In this document: one piece after another, positions 31,701 through 42,137 of the stretch
Position numbering within the stretch: the stretch's first letter is position 1
Layout of the letters: every line of letters starts with the position of its first letter
Assembly (NCBI GenBank): GCA_025766275.1
Contig: JAFKAC010000011.1
Coordinates: forward strand, 1,240,001 to 1,304,000
DNA length: 64,000 nt
From: Lactarius indigo
Lineage: Eukaryota; Basidiomycota; Agaricomycetes; Russulales; Russulaceae
Direction of reading: 5' to 3'
Translations under genes and position numbers: made by a program
Notes under the pieces: model-generated
The model's input: the letters and a program-made list of their open reading frames with translations, nothing else
What the model was told of the DNA's origin: nothing
Databases searched by the model: none

Positions 31701-33572
31701 GCAAACGTTGACGTTCGAGGAGTGGATGAGCAGACCCCACTGCACGTTGTAATTCAATGGTCCCACCATTTGGCGGTCGGCGCGGTGCAGTTTCTGCTTC
31801 AGCACGGTGCGGATGTGAATGCACGGCGGGAGGACCTCTCGACTCCACTACACCTGGTAGCTGATCGAGGGGATTTCGAGGTAGGTCCAATGCTATTTCG
31901 ATGTAGAGTGGACGTTAACTCTCGGAACGCTGGTGATAAGGCTTTGCCATTTTCAAGGAGCGATCCCAACCTTGTTCAACTATTACTAGAACATGGCGCG
32001 GAAGTTAATGCACGAGACATATACCACAAAACCCCATTACATCACGCATGTTACCCCCCGAAACTCAAGTTGGTGCGGATCCTACTCGACTACGGCGCCG
32101 ATATCGATGCGGAGGACAACCGGGGCCAGACACCGTTGCACCGAATGTTGGAAGCCAAGGGTCAGTTTGATGAAGATCGTTCGACCGTTGCACAGCTATT
32201 AGTAGAACGTGGTGCGGACGTGAATGCGCAAGATAAGGATCACGAAACCCTATTACATTTCGTATCCTACTTTCTCGAACTCGACCTGGTGCGGATGCTC
32301 CTCGACCACGGTGCGAATGTCAACGTTGAGGACGCCTTGGGCCGAACTCCATTGCACCTAGTGTTGGAAGACAACGATTACTCTGACGAAGATCGTTTTG
32401 GTGTTGCACAGCTGTTGGTGGAGCGTGGCGCGGATGTGAACGCGCAAGACGGGGACCACAAAACCCCATTACATTTGGCATCTTACTTTCCAGAACTCAA
32501 GCTGGTGTGGATGCTCCTTGACCATGGCGCGAACGTCAACGCGAGAGACAACGCGGGCCGGACCCCATTGCTCCGAGTATTGGAAGTTGAGGAGTACGTT
32601 GACGAACATCGTTTTAGCGTCGCTTGTCTATTACTCGAGCATGGCGCGGACGTGAATGTACAAGATGAAGACCACGAAACGCCGTTACATTATGCATGTT
32701 ACCCCCCGGAACTCAAGTTGGCACGGATGCTCCTCGACTCGGACCAAGGCGCCGCGAATATCAATGCGGTAGACAAATGGGGTCGGACCCCGTTACACCG
32801 GATGTTAGAAGCCAAGGGCCCATCAGACGAAGATCGTGCAGCCGTTGCACAGCTGTTAGTAGAGCACGGTGCGAACGTGAATGCACAAGACGAAGACCAT
32901 GAAACCCCGTTACACTTCGCGTCCTACTTTCTCGAACACGACTTGGTGCGGATGCTCCTCGACCATGGCGCAAATGTCAACGCAGAGGACAACTTGGGCC
33001 GGACTCCATTACACCTAGCGTTGGAAGACAAGGACTACTATGACAAAGATCGTTTTGGCGTCGTACGGCTATTGGTGGAGCGTGGAGCGGACGTGGATGT
33101 ACGAGACGAGGACCACGAAACCCCATTACATTTCGCGTCGCACTTTCTCGAACTCAACTTGGTGCGGACGCTCCTGGACCATGGTGCGAATGTCAACGCG
33201 GAGGATAACCGGGGCCAGACTCCATTGCACCGGGCGTTAGAAGCCGAGGATTACTCTGACAAAGACGGTTCTGCTGTTGCACAGCTACTAATAGAGCGTG
33301 GTGCAGACGTGAATACGCCTAACGGCAACCACGACACTCCTTTACATCTAGCGTCGCGCCGTCTGTCGCTCGAAGCGGTTTGGATTCTTCTCAAGAGCGG
33401 AGCAGATCTGAATGTGGAGAACAAAGAAGGCAAGCTCCCGGTTCAGCTTGTACGGGAGAATATTAGGGAAGACATGAGATGGTTCCCATTAGCATACCCT
33501 TTTAGGCTAGCCGATGGGCGGGTACGGCGTGCAGAGTGCGTAGCATTAATGGGTCTGCTCTACGGTTACTAG
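28791..33572 (+). CDS. STAND/NLR receptor: Goodbye - NACHT - ankyrin repeats
   Basis: Nine exons in my reading (28791-29081, 29137-29187, 29243-29438, 29492-29623, 29677-29803, 29837-30027, 30081-30105, 30156-30758, 30812-33572) give one 1458-residue frame. The N-terminus fits the fungal Goodbye domain (FEKALEEYKK..LTTHPLA..CDSPEDIL..VNILNALS, then SFFERLK..LAKIMAEVLSIL). A linker of four KETKADA heptads follows. NACHT: Walker A PGSGKS spans the intron at 30028-30080, Walker B is IVVDALDEC, then TSRPEIDIRI. A helical region precedes about 16 ankyrin repeats, most of them in a 72-residue double-repeat unit. Such proteins sense non-self and can trigger cell death in fungi; the ligand is unknown. 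Donor GTTCGC of intron 7 is weak. The gene looks intact. Confidence 0.92.
29684..29760 (+). repeat. 21-bp minisatellite encoding KETKADA
   Basis: Four in-frame copies of a 21-bp unit in exon 5 of the receptor gene, coding KETKADA heptads (the last varied). Keeps frame whatever the copy number. Absent at the same place in the inverted Goodbye gene. Confidence 0.9.
32010..33325 (+). repeat. 216-bp tandem units coding pairs of ankyrin repeats
   Basis: Six full 72-residue units, each GAxVNxxD..H.TPLH.AS....LVRMLLDHGANVNAED..GRTPLH..LE..DYxDEDR..VAQLLVER with small differences, plus a partial seventh. Similarity between units (DHETPLHFAS, RMLLDHGANVN) is higher than normal ankyrin consensus, at DNA level too. 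Confidence 0.9.
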
Positions 33573-33989
33573 TATCGGGTCAACACCAAAACATATCCTT
33601 TGTCGATGACACTGTCTTTGTGTACTAAAGACCCTTGGTCCCTTGAAATCATGAGAGGACGCAACTGTCACCTACTCAGGAGGATTGTAGCAGCGAGTTA
33701 TTTATCGTCTTCTCGGATCGCTTTACTCATGACGTGCACGTCCTGTAGTTTGCACTGGTATCTAGAGTTACATTGTACGTACTATTCTAAAAGGAAGTAT
33801 AAATCCGAACACCCTAGGGGCATGTGTTGGGCGCATCCTTGCAACTTTCCGCGTCTATTCAATTACCATACCCGCTAGGTGAATCGTGGGTTCACTGGAT
33901 GGTGGCGCGTACTCGAGACCAGGTTGTATTGTCAGCAGATGTTGTATGCGGCTTGTAACAAAGAGAAGAAAATGATATCTACCTTGCTA
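33573..33989. other. 3' flank of the receptor gene
   Basis: No gene seen. Short AT-rich stretches, then the start of the exon-intron repeats of the neighbouring minus gene (from about 33890). Confidence 0.4.
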
Positions 33990-34990
33990 AGCTTTCTATT
34001 CTGAAGGAACAGCGCGCCGGCGCACACGGCCGGGAGGTTGTACAGGTGGTGTATACATTGGCGTCTCGACAACGCCTCCTGGCGGATGGGCCTCCAATGT
34101 CTTACGAGGGCGCCTGAATATGCGCTGCCGGTGAACGGGTGCAGGAGGCCCCTCAATAAACGAGCGGGGTGGCTGCGGACGTGGAAGCCCTTTTTTTATG
34201 GACGCATACACACTTGACGGCGGGGAGTTTTCAAGACAAAATTGAACTGTTGGCGGATGTTATATGCCACTTGTAATGAAGAAAACAAAACATTTGCCTT
34301 GAGAATCCCCCTCCTGAACGTATGACTGTGCGTGAGCTTCGATTACTTCTTCAGATTCAGGTGTCACTGTCAGCGATTCTAATAATGGTTCTGGACTGTC
34401 ACCATCACGTGACTCTGTTGGGTGTTGCCAAGGAACCCAGGGTGTGCTAGAGTAGTCTAAACAGTAGAGAGACTCAGCTGATGAGTTAACCTCCGGTTTC
34501 TTACGAGCGCGCCTGAATACACGCCGTTGGTGAACGGGGCGCCTCGTACTAGGGCGGAAGGGTGTAGGAAGCGCCTCAATAGACGAGTGGGGTGAGCGTG
34601 GTTTGAAGAGCCGTGGTGGGCCCTCTGGCGACGTGTATTCACGACCAGCTTGCACTGTTAACGGATGTTATGTGCTTGTAATGAAAAAAAAAAAAAAGAC
34701 ATTTGCCTTGCCAAGTTGCCCATGCCGGGTGGGCCTCAGTTTTCTCAAGAGTGGGCCCGAATTGGACGGACTGCCACGTATCAACGCCAGGTGGTTCATG
34801 AACGGGTGCAGGAGGCTCCTCAAGTGACAGGGCCGCAATAGACGAGGGAGGTGAGCGCGGTCCGAGATGAATCGTGGGTTCGCTTGGTGGCAGGGCATAT
34901 TCAAGATCAGGCTGCACTGTTGGCGGATGTTATGCACGATTCGTAACAAAGAAACAACGACACTTACATTGCCAAGTTGGCCAGGAGCCA
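33919..34990 (-). repeat. Four tandem copies of an exon-plus-intron unit
   Basis: The intron/acceptor block (minus strand: ...CATAACATCCGCCAACAG then a CAG/TGCAAGCTG-like exon start) recurs at about 33935, 34240, 34660 and 34925. Each is followed by a Pro-rich exon containing the APVH..P or PPSSIEA-type words. Units are 300-420 bp and diverged. Confidence 0.65.
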
Positions 34991-36153
34991 GGAGCCTGCG
35001 CCCGATCGGGAGGTGGCCCAGATGGTGGCCACATTAGCATCTCGATGACAGGTCCTGCCGGGCCGCCCACCGATTTTTCACGAGTGTGCTCGGACCCAGG
35101 CCCCACGCCAAGGCAGGAGCGTTCAAGAGCGGGTGTAGGAGGATTCCCAGGCGACATGCATTCCTCCTTTGTGACTATTTTTGAACTTTGACAAGTGCTC
35201 GCGACCACGTCAAGGGAGGGGGAAGAATTGCTGACGTCCATTCTTTTAACGATCTCCTCAGCCGCCCCATTTGTTTGCTTTGTGTCTAACCAGAAGACGC
35301 TCAAAATTAAGTGAATGGCTAGATGAAAGAGTTACGCACCGCCCTTGGTTTCCCTTGATACCTGTGCGATCATCACGAGAAGTTCTCCCTGCTCCAACTT
35401 TCTAAACCTCTGGAGGGCATCCTCGATATCATTCGTTCCCGCCAGCTTCTTTAAAATGGTCTCTGCTCAAAATTAAGCGAGTTATAGCATATCGCAGGAG
35501 ATAGACCCACTAGTTCGTTTTTGCTTCACCCCGTTCGTCGCGATGGCGAGGATTGACAGAACTTCGGCCATGATCTTCACGAGTACACCCACCACCGTCT
35601 GAGTCGGTGAGTCTTCGGTATAGGCCTTGAGGAGTCGAAAGAAGCTTTCGATTCTATCAAAGAGTTCGACAAGCGCATCACGGCTTGTCACAGTGGTCTT
35701 TGCCGCCTACTAGAGTTGAAGCTTTCGTGACCCATGGAGAGGATTGGGTAAAAAAACTTACTAGGAGGAAAATTCCGATTCCAGAGAAGATGATTTTGGT
35801 TGGGGTGAATGCCTGAAAGTTAACGTGAGGGATAACAAGTAACGAGCCTGGCTCCTGTGACTTACCAAGCCAGCGCCCTCGCCGAGGGGCGCAGAGAGCG
35901 CATTGAGGATATTCACGGTAGGTTTAAGCCACTTGGTGAGTCGGTCATCGCTACTCCGAGATTGATTCAGTTCATTTGCCTTCCGTTCAAGTACGGTGAG
36001 GATAGATTCGGGAGAATCGCAGCCATTTAGCTCAATAGCGAGTGGGTGGGTAGTCAGGTCTGTGCCGGTCTTCTTCTTATAGTCTTTCAGGGCCTTTTCG
36101 AATATTGGTTGAAGGTTTGGATCCTTTGGAGTGGATGAGGAGGACGTCTGCAT
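33990..36153 (-). CDS. Goodbye-domain protein with proline-rich repeated exons in place of NACHT-ankyrin
   Basis: Minus strand. Exons 1-3 (36153-35866, 35812-35762, 35706-35511) match exons 1-3 of the receptor gene in length (96 codons, 51 nt, 196 nt) and sequence (FEKALKDYKKKTG..CDSPESIL..; FFRLLKAYT..LVKIMAEVLSIL). Exon 4 (about 35465-35343) also matches. Exon 5 (from about 35288) starts like the receptor linker (DTKQTNGAAEEIV), then becomes Pro/Gly-rich. Next come two to four further Pro-rich exons (about 34923-34710, 34652-34302, 34235-33990) separated by introns with near-identical ends. No Walker motif is present, so this is a stand-alone Goodbye domain with a disordered tail. Last-exon end and some GC-type donors are uncertain. 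Could be a signalling adaptor or a decayed receptor. Confidence 0.6.
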
Positions 36154-37617
36154 AGTCTGCGACGACTTGTGACGATCGCGAGGAACTTAGATAATGGGAT
36201 GAGATAAGACGAGGCAGCCCGAATTGACCGACTTTCCCACGCTCCTACATTTGTCATCCTGTTTCTCTCACAAGCAAGCTCACAAGACACGAGTGCATTT
36301 TCTCAGGTCACTCATCCTTGTTCGTCTTGCGATCGATCTGTGCTACCCGGTATATCCGCGTTCTCGGTACACATACATCATTGTGAGTAGCACCAAAATC
36401 CGCTGATAAGGTCGTAAGGACCTATACAATTACAATGGGAAAGAGGAATAAAGTAGTCCAAAGCTTGAACTGATACCCTACGCATCGTTCCAGGGGGAGA
36501 TGTGCGCTGCGCGGACGAGCGCAAACCATGGCAGACGATTAATCGTATACCTTATCATCTAGAACAGCGAATGAAAGGGAATTGGAATGGGAACGCGGAG
36601 GCGGAGGCGGAGGAGAGAAGTCATAATGCACGTCAAATTTTCCAAAGAATGAACTGACCTTGGCGACAATTTGCTCGCTGTGCTTGTCATCTGACAGTAA
36701 CCCTATGTCTGGCACGTCAGTTTGGGGTGAGGAGGACAAAAGTGGAACTGGGGGCCACACAAGGGACACGAGACAAAAGGAAATGGGATCACGTCGACAT
36801 TTACAATGAGGTTAGTTCCCAGTCTATTTTCGACCGTGGTGCAAGCCGTGGCTTGGGAGAGCAAGTTTTTGCAAAACAGCACATCGGTACCAAATATGGG
36901 AAGCCAATCGGTCGTCATGAAACGATGACTGTGCAATGGCAGGGGACGGCGGGGAGTGAACGGCGCATGTATGAGGGGGAGGTGATGACGAAGGGAGAGT
37001 AGTGGGCGCGAGAGCGAGCAGACATGATCGCAGGTAGGGAAAAGATGGGTGGAGCGACCAGAGGATATAAGGAGGACGGAGGCAAGAGATCTCCCCCAGA
37101 TGCGACGGCAAGGAGGGAAAGGGAATAATGACCAATGGGCGGGAAGGAGAAGAAGAGGAAGACGGCGCCAAAGGGGTGGCAGGCGACAAGAGGACGCTGA
37201 AGATTGTGAGAGACTGCAGGAAGGAGAACGCAAAGGCGTGCAGGTAGGGAGAGTGTGTCAACGAGGTCAGGGGGAGCGAAGAGGAAGAGGGCAGCAATTG
37301 TATATTGTAAAGGCGGGTGAGACTGGTGGGTGGTGAGACCACGGGATGGGCAAAGAGACGCCAGCAAGGAGAGGGATGAAGGCGAAAGTTACACTCGCAT
37401 GCGATGGAGTGATCGTGCGCTGAGAGGGTAGGAGGAAGAACGGAAAGTGGAAGTGGAAAGCGAGGGGCGAAGCTGAGCCCGACAAGAGGGGGAGGAGAGA
37501 AGGTATAAGGAGGGACCGAGAACAAACTCCTCAGCTCACCTTGGCGTACCGATGAAGCCGCCACCCCGCCTCATTCGACGGACCCCAGAAAGTTCGTAAA
37601 TGAAAAATAAATCCGAC
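36154..37617. other. Third upstream segment (copy C) and second purine-rich tract
   Basis: 36300-36720 is homologous, in the same orientation, to 25160-25640 and 27240-27640. 36730-37500 is purine-rich on the plus strand like 27600-28720. In copy B this pair lies directly upstream of a plus-strand Goodbye gene; here the block ends at a mariner-type TIR at 37620, so the gene that should follow was lost or displaced. Confidence 0.5.
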
Positions 37618-37619
37618 TA

Positions 37620-38430
37620 AGGTAGGGGCCATCAGGAACTCGCACCCCTTTATGTAAGCTATAAACCCTAGGGTTAGATTATATAATGTGTACGTAAGCG
37701 GCCATGGCGAGAGGGTTGACTTGGGAAAAATCCTGGCCTGGGGTTTGCGTGTTTAGGGTTATTGAGCTTGGCATCATTGTGATCCCAGGCAAGTTGTTGC
37801 AAGCTGACAGACAACTCAAGAGTGATAATTCAAGCATTATCGATGTATGCACATGACTTCTCTGTAGGCTACTAAGCTACAGATTCTAATAAATGGTTTC
37901 CTTCACTTCAAGAATGCTTTGGGGCGGTAATGTGCGATGTCCGTGATATTTTTTATTCACCCACACTGCTTGTGCACCTGATAGCCCGTCCCTGTAAGCA
38001 GTAGTAAAATGCATGGCTCAGTTTGCAAACCTGTGAGGGAATGAGCCATGAAACAAAACAAAAAAAAATACTGACCATTGGATGTGAAGAAGGGGGATGC
38101 TGTCAAGGCTCTCCTTCACAGTTTGCTTCATTCCGAGGGCAGTCTTTTCTCAGGGGGTGGCATGGTATCGAGCTTTGGCTGCACCCCAATATTGCTCAAT
38201 AAAATTGAGCTCACAGTGATATTTTGGGTAAAAGTCGCAAATGTGGCTGCATGACCTGATTAATTCCTCAAGCTGTGATTTCTCAGCAATGAAATCAGGC
38301 TGGAGGAAAAGGATGTGCCAGCAGCAGCAGTCCATGCAGCCTGGGGGGCACTTGAACTGCCAACACTGAGTGGCCAGCCCTGCTTCGGGCCACAGCCTGC
38401 ATTCACAAATGATTTGCTTCATGCCCTTGA
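37620..38430. mobile_element. Truncated Tc1/mariner-type element (one TIR, transposase 3' part)
   Basis: Starts TA-AGGTAGGGGCCATCAGG, as at the left end of 42138-45560, and follows it closely to about 38430 (GAACCAG), where the copies diverge. On the minus strand it codes the transposase C-terminus (DCCCWHILF..QPDFIAEKSQLEELI..CDFYPKYHCELNFIEQYWGAAK). The third catalytic Glu is in NFIEQYWG. Here the codon after AK A is CGA, while the longer copy has TGA. Confidence 0.85.
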
Positions 38431-39003
38431 ACCAGTTCACACTCCCATTGACTATAACCGCCCTGATTCCCCCCCAGAGAATACCGACAATCCAGGCGTG
38501 CCCTTCTTCCCAAACATCCTGGGGACGCCGAAGTACTTCCCATTACAGATCCCACTACCTGATGGTGGATCCAACACTGCGAAGTATATCTACTATTGCA
38601 AGTAGTGTTTTCCCAGCCTGGCTCATGGGCCGGAAGCCAGCCTAAGCCGGCACTTTAGAAGACGGACCAGGCTGGGCCGAAGAGGGGCCTGGAGGGGCCC
38701 AAGGCTCAGGCTTCAAATTTGGCAGGCCGCTTGCACCGGCCCATGGCCCAGGCTTCCATTTTTGGGGCCGTCTTCTGGCAGGCTCAGCCACTCGCTACTT
38801 ACATCCACGACTACCCGAACTGAGGGTCCCTTGAACACCATTTCTGGGATTGATTTGTGCATATTCAGACAGTGATCCACTCATACTGTACATCTCAACT
38901 CAACTGAGGGTCCCTAGTGATGGCCATGATGGCTGTATTTGAGTACAAAAACCAAGCAAGGAGCAAGCTGCTCCCTCCTTGCGTTCCCTAGCATTTCGCA
39001 CTC
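38431..39003. other. Unassigned segment with a short open frame and GGCC-rich stretch
   Basis: 38431-38605 has an open plus frame (PIDYNRPDSPPENTDNPGV... ending KYIYYCK) that looks protein-like and may be a relic of another TE; I cannot name it. 38620-38790 is rich in GGCC/GGCTCAGGC words and could fold. The rest shows nothing. Confidence 0.35.
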
Positions 39004-39430
39004 GCGCGCGGGCTTAGCTACTCAAACACGACGCGTTCTCATCACAGATGGTCATCGATAAGACGCTTTGCGCCGTGCAGAAGCGTGTGCGACGGTTTCC
39101 GACCACCTTCGACCACCCAACCCACCCAGCTCTGTGTACCCACTCCCGACCTCGCTGCACTCGCGCACGGGCTTATCTACTCAAACCCCACGCACTCCAA
39201 ACACAGGCTGCCACAAATACGATGTTTCGCGCCGCGCAGAACCGTGCACGACAGTTTCCGACCACCTTCGACCACATGACCCAGCAGGATCTGTGCACCC
39301 TCTCCTGACCTCTCCGCACTCGTGCGCGGTCTTAGAAATTCTGCACAGATGCGTCCGCGATCGCCACGGACCCACATATGAAATCCTATGCCCCGCGGAG
39401 GCCTGCGCGAGCACTTGTGATGCTTCACAC
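39004..39430 (+). repeat. Two to three tandem units of about 160 bp
   Basis: CGCGCGGGCTTAGCTACTCAAAC at 39006 recurs as CGCGCACGGGCTTATCTACTC near 39158. Both are followed by TTTCGCGCCG/TTTGCGCCG, CGACxGTTTCCGACCACCTTC and CTCCCGACCTC. A third, diverged start is at about 39320. Function unknown. Confidence 0.75.
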
Positions 39431-39805
39431 CCCTGAGTATCATCATAGCGCATGTTGTTATTGCCTTCATCATTATGGTTCGGCCATGCGCCTTTGCTTG
39501 TCAACTACCTTTCATTTACCAGTAGTCTTTGTTTTAGAGTAGTTGTGTTGTCTATTGCTTAGTCGTGCGGGGAGTTCAATACACATTGATATTTGTCCAA
39601 GCCGTGGCTTGCTGGCCGTAGCTGGCCTAAGCCGTGTGCTCACTAGCCGTGTTGGGCCTAAGCCGTCATAGGCTGCGGGCAGGGGCTCAGGCCTCCACAT
39701 TGTGAGGCCGTGGGCCACCAAAAGCCAAGCCGTGACCCCAATCTTTGAGCCGAGCCGGGCCGGGAAATCACTAATCGCAAGGGATTCACCGAGGTGGTGG
39801 GGACA
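39431..39805. other. Spacer with GC-rich inverted words
   Basis: 39600-39770 is rich in GCCGT and GGCC (AAGCCGTGGCTTG, GAGCCGAGCCGGGCCGGG), similar in style to 38620-38790. No gene. Confidence 0.3.
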
Positions 39806-40735
39806 ATGGGTGCTAGGCAACTGCACTATGGAGAAGAGGTCTACCTCTCAACTCTCAGACCCAATGTCTCAGCTCCCCCTTTCACGGCAGAACAACTGCA
39901 GTTTTTTGACCCTCACGATATCTGAGCCTGCGCCTTAGATGAGACACTCATTGAGCTCAACTCCCCATGCATCACGGCAGAAATAACTAGGCTGCGCACG
40001 GGACTCCTAGCACTGAAGGAGCTGGATGAGAAGCATGAAAAACTGGAGGAAGACACCCGCAAACTCCGATCTGAGCGGCTTACAGTGGATCTGATGCTGG
40101 CCAGTACTAAGAGGCGTCTGCAATATGCCGGGGCCATGGCCACGATAGCAGATGAGTACACTCGCATGACAGCACTCCCTGCTCCCCTACGACATTCATG
40201 ATATGCCATCCCATTTGCCCCTCGACATGGAGGACCACTCGAATTCCCCCACCTTGCCGACAAACCCCACCACTGATGCTGTTACCACTGTAACAGTCCT
40301 CATCATCTGGTGCATGACTGCCCCACCAGACCCAGACCGGCATGCCGACACTGCCAGAGTCAAGAACACCAATCTTACCGGTGCATATTCCATCGCGCAG
40401 AGATGGTTGCTGAAGTTATCACTACCCATCAGGCAGAAGAGTGTATCCGCCAAGCCATATCCACCGAGGCCACTACTTCCTTCACTGTGCCCAATCCACC
40501 AACCACTGCTGCCAACACTCAAGGGAGATGGTGTGGACGATGTTTCAATACCAACGCCAACCACAATGAAATTTGATGCCCGCAATATGAAATGTGCTGC
40601 AAGTGCAGTGCTCATGGACCTCTTTTCTTCCTCAAAACCCACCACTGCCAACTGGACATCTCCCCCTGGCCAGAGAATGACCTCGACGCCAACATTTACA
40701 ACCTCGTCGATGTCACGAACGCCCCATACTTTTTC
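39806..40735 (+). pseudogene. Coiled-coil/zinc-knuckle protein relic with four in-frame TGA stops
   Basis: One frame over 930 nt from ATG 39806, interrupted only by TGA at 39923, 40199, 40274 and 40574. The middle encodes a heptad-rich helix (LKELDEKHEKLEEDTRKLR). Then two exact CCHC knuckles: CYHCNSPHHLVHDC and CRHCQSQEHQSYRC (both C-x2-C-x4-H-x4-C), followed by two looser Cys/His clusters (CGRC..H...C). Could be a retroelement Gag-like or a nucleic-acid-binding host protein; no pol follows. Stops all being TGA fits CGA decay. Confidence 0.6.
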
Positions 40736-40770
40736 TTCTTCTTCTTCTTCTTCTTCTTCTTCTTCTTCTT
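40733..40770 (+). repeat. (CTT)n microsatellite
   Basis: About 12 uninterrupted CTT repeats directly after the zinc-knuckle relic. Confidence 0.95.
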
Positions 40771-41159
40771 TGTTTTGCTGGCATTTGCTTCGCTGGCATT
40801 TGCTTCGCTGGCATCTGCTGGCATCGTACTACCTCGCTGGCATCCCTAGACACTAGCTATATAAACCCTGTAGCACGCCCTGTATTTCCTTAGCTTTGGC
40901 TTCGTCAATATACTGTCTAGTTCCCTCAGCATCTCCCTCTCATCTCTACCACAGTCCTCTTCTCTGAAGCCTTGTTCCCTTGAGCTATATCAAGGAACAC
41001 CCATCAGACTTAGACGCTGTTCTGCTCAGCAGCGGGTCGACTCAGTATCCTTTGCCTAAGGCAGGACCTGTTACAGATCAGACGCACGCCCTGACAGTGG
41101 CGTGACAGTCGATCTGGAGAGCTGAAGTCAAGGCGTCTTCAGACCAAGATGGGGGGTAA
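40771..41159 (+). other. LTR- or promoter-like fragment
   Basis: Three copies of TTTGCTTCGCTGGCA-type words, then TATATAAACC (about 40856) and a pyrimidine-rich downstream region. Ends in GACCAAGATGGGGGGTAA, a polypurine-like tract directly before the LTR at 41160. Probably remains of an LTR element whose body is gone. Confidence 0.35.
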
Positions 41160-41741
41160 TGTTACGATTTCTTTGGGACTTGTTCTTTCACACGTTACTA
41201 TTCCATTCCCAATACTATACAAGCCCTGTACAATTACGTGGACTTTACGATTACCCAGTTCCTATCGCGCACCCTGCTTATTGATGCCCCCTTCTGATAA
41301 AGCTCGACATGTGCTAGTTTCTGACTTGTTCCTACTCATGTGCAACCCTGTGTGATTCACCTTTGTTCTCAATATATCTATGCTTTGTTCCCTTTATGCC
41401 TCTCCCTTTATCCCTTAACCTGGCAATGATGCCCTCTATTTGTCACAGTCATACAACTCGACCTCTATTTAAACCTAGCCATACCTAGCTTGTACAGTAG
41501 ACTAGACTTCTTGTGTAATACTACACTTGTCTAAGACAGACGCCTCTGTGCCTTCCCTTGTCTTGCGAACTCCCATCCTCTGCTAGGCCTTTGAGTCTTA
41601 GCCTTCCTCTACGATCCAAGTGACTACCATCCTTGTGATCCTTGTGCATCATCTTACTGAAGCCAAGCCCTGGAGCTTGCACTACCACAATTCGACTGAC
41701 TTGGTACAGGTTGTGCCTGACGCCCCTGTAGTGGTGTTACA
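41160..41741 (+). repeat. Orphan LTR (582 bp)
   Basis: Starts TGTTACGATTT right after a GGGGGG tract, contains TATTTAAAC (about 41467) and ends GGTGTTACA. No target duplication (GGTAA against CCTAT), so it reads as a 3' LTR whose internal region is deleted. Confidence 0.55.
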
Positions 41742-42135
41742 CCTATAGTACACCAATAGTGTTGCAAAGGCTCTACTTGAGTGACATCTAGAAGAACCCT
41801 CAATTTCCCTCTCAATATCTCATCAGTAACTAAGAAGTTCCTCTTTGGAACCTCTACTCAGAAGCTTGAACCACATCACACCCTTAGTGCAGGGCCTCAG
41901 TAGTGAACTTATCTGATGTTGGGAGAATGTCCCTACCATGATGCAATAGTCTAAGAGCATTTCATAGCTGGTCACATAAATCAGGGACAGGTGGTCTGAT
42001 TACTTAAAGTTGGCATAGGATCCCCTAGCTTTTGAGGCAATATACCTCCCCAAATATTTTCAGATTTTCCACTATTTTATTTCCTAAGACACAAAGCTGG
42101 AAGCAAATTAGCAGTCTGCCAGTGCTATGCTTCCA
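41742..42135. other. Spacer, nothing recognised
   Basis: 394 bp between the orphan LTR and the mariner-type element; no open frame or repeat that I can support. Confidence 0.4.
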
Positions 42136-42137
42136 TA

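Noticed and set aside
36824..37564. 246-codon minus frame as a membrane protein
   Set aside because: Low-complexity Ser/Pro/Leu translation of a purine-rich tract, as above.
40771..41741. A complete short LTR element (two LTRs)
   Set aside because: The left fragment and the LTR at 41160 do not match each other, and there is no target duplication.
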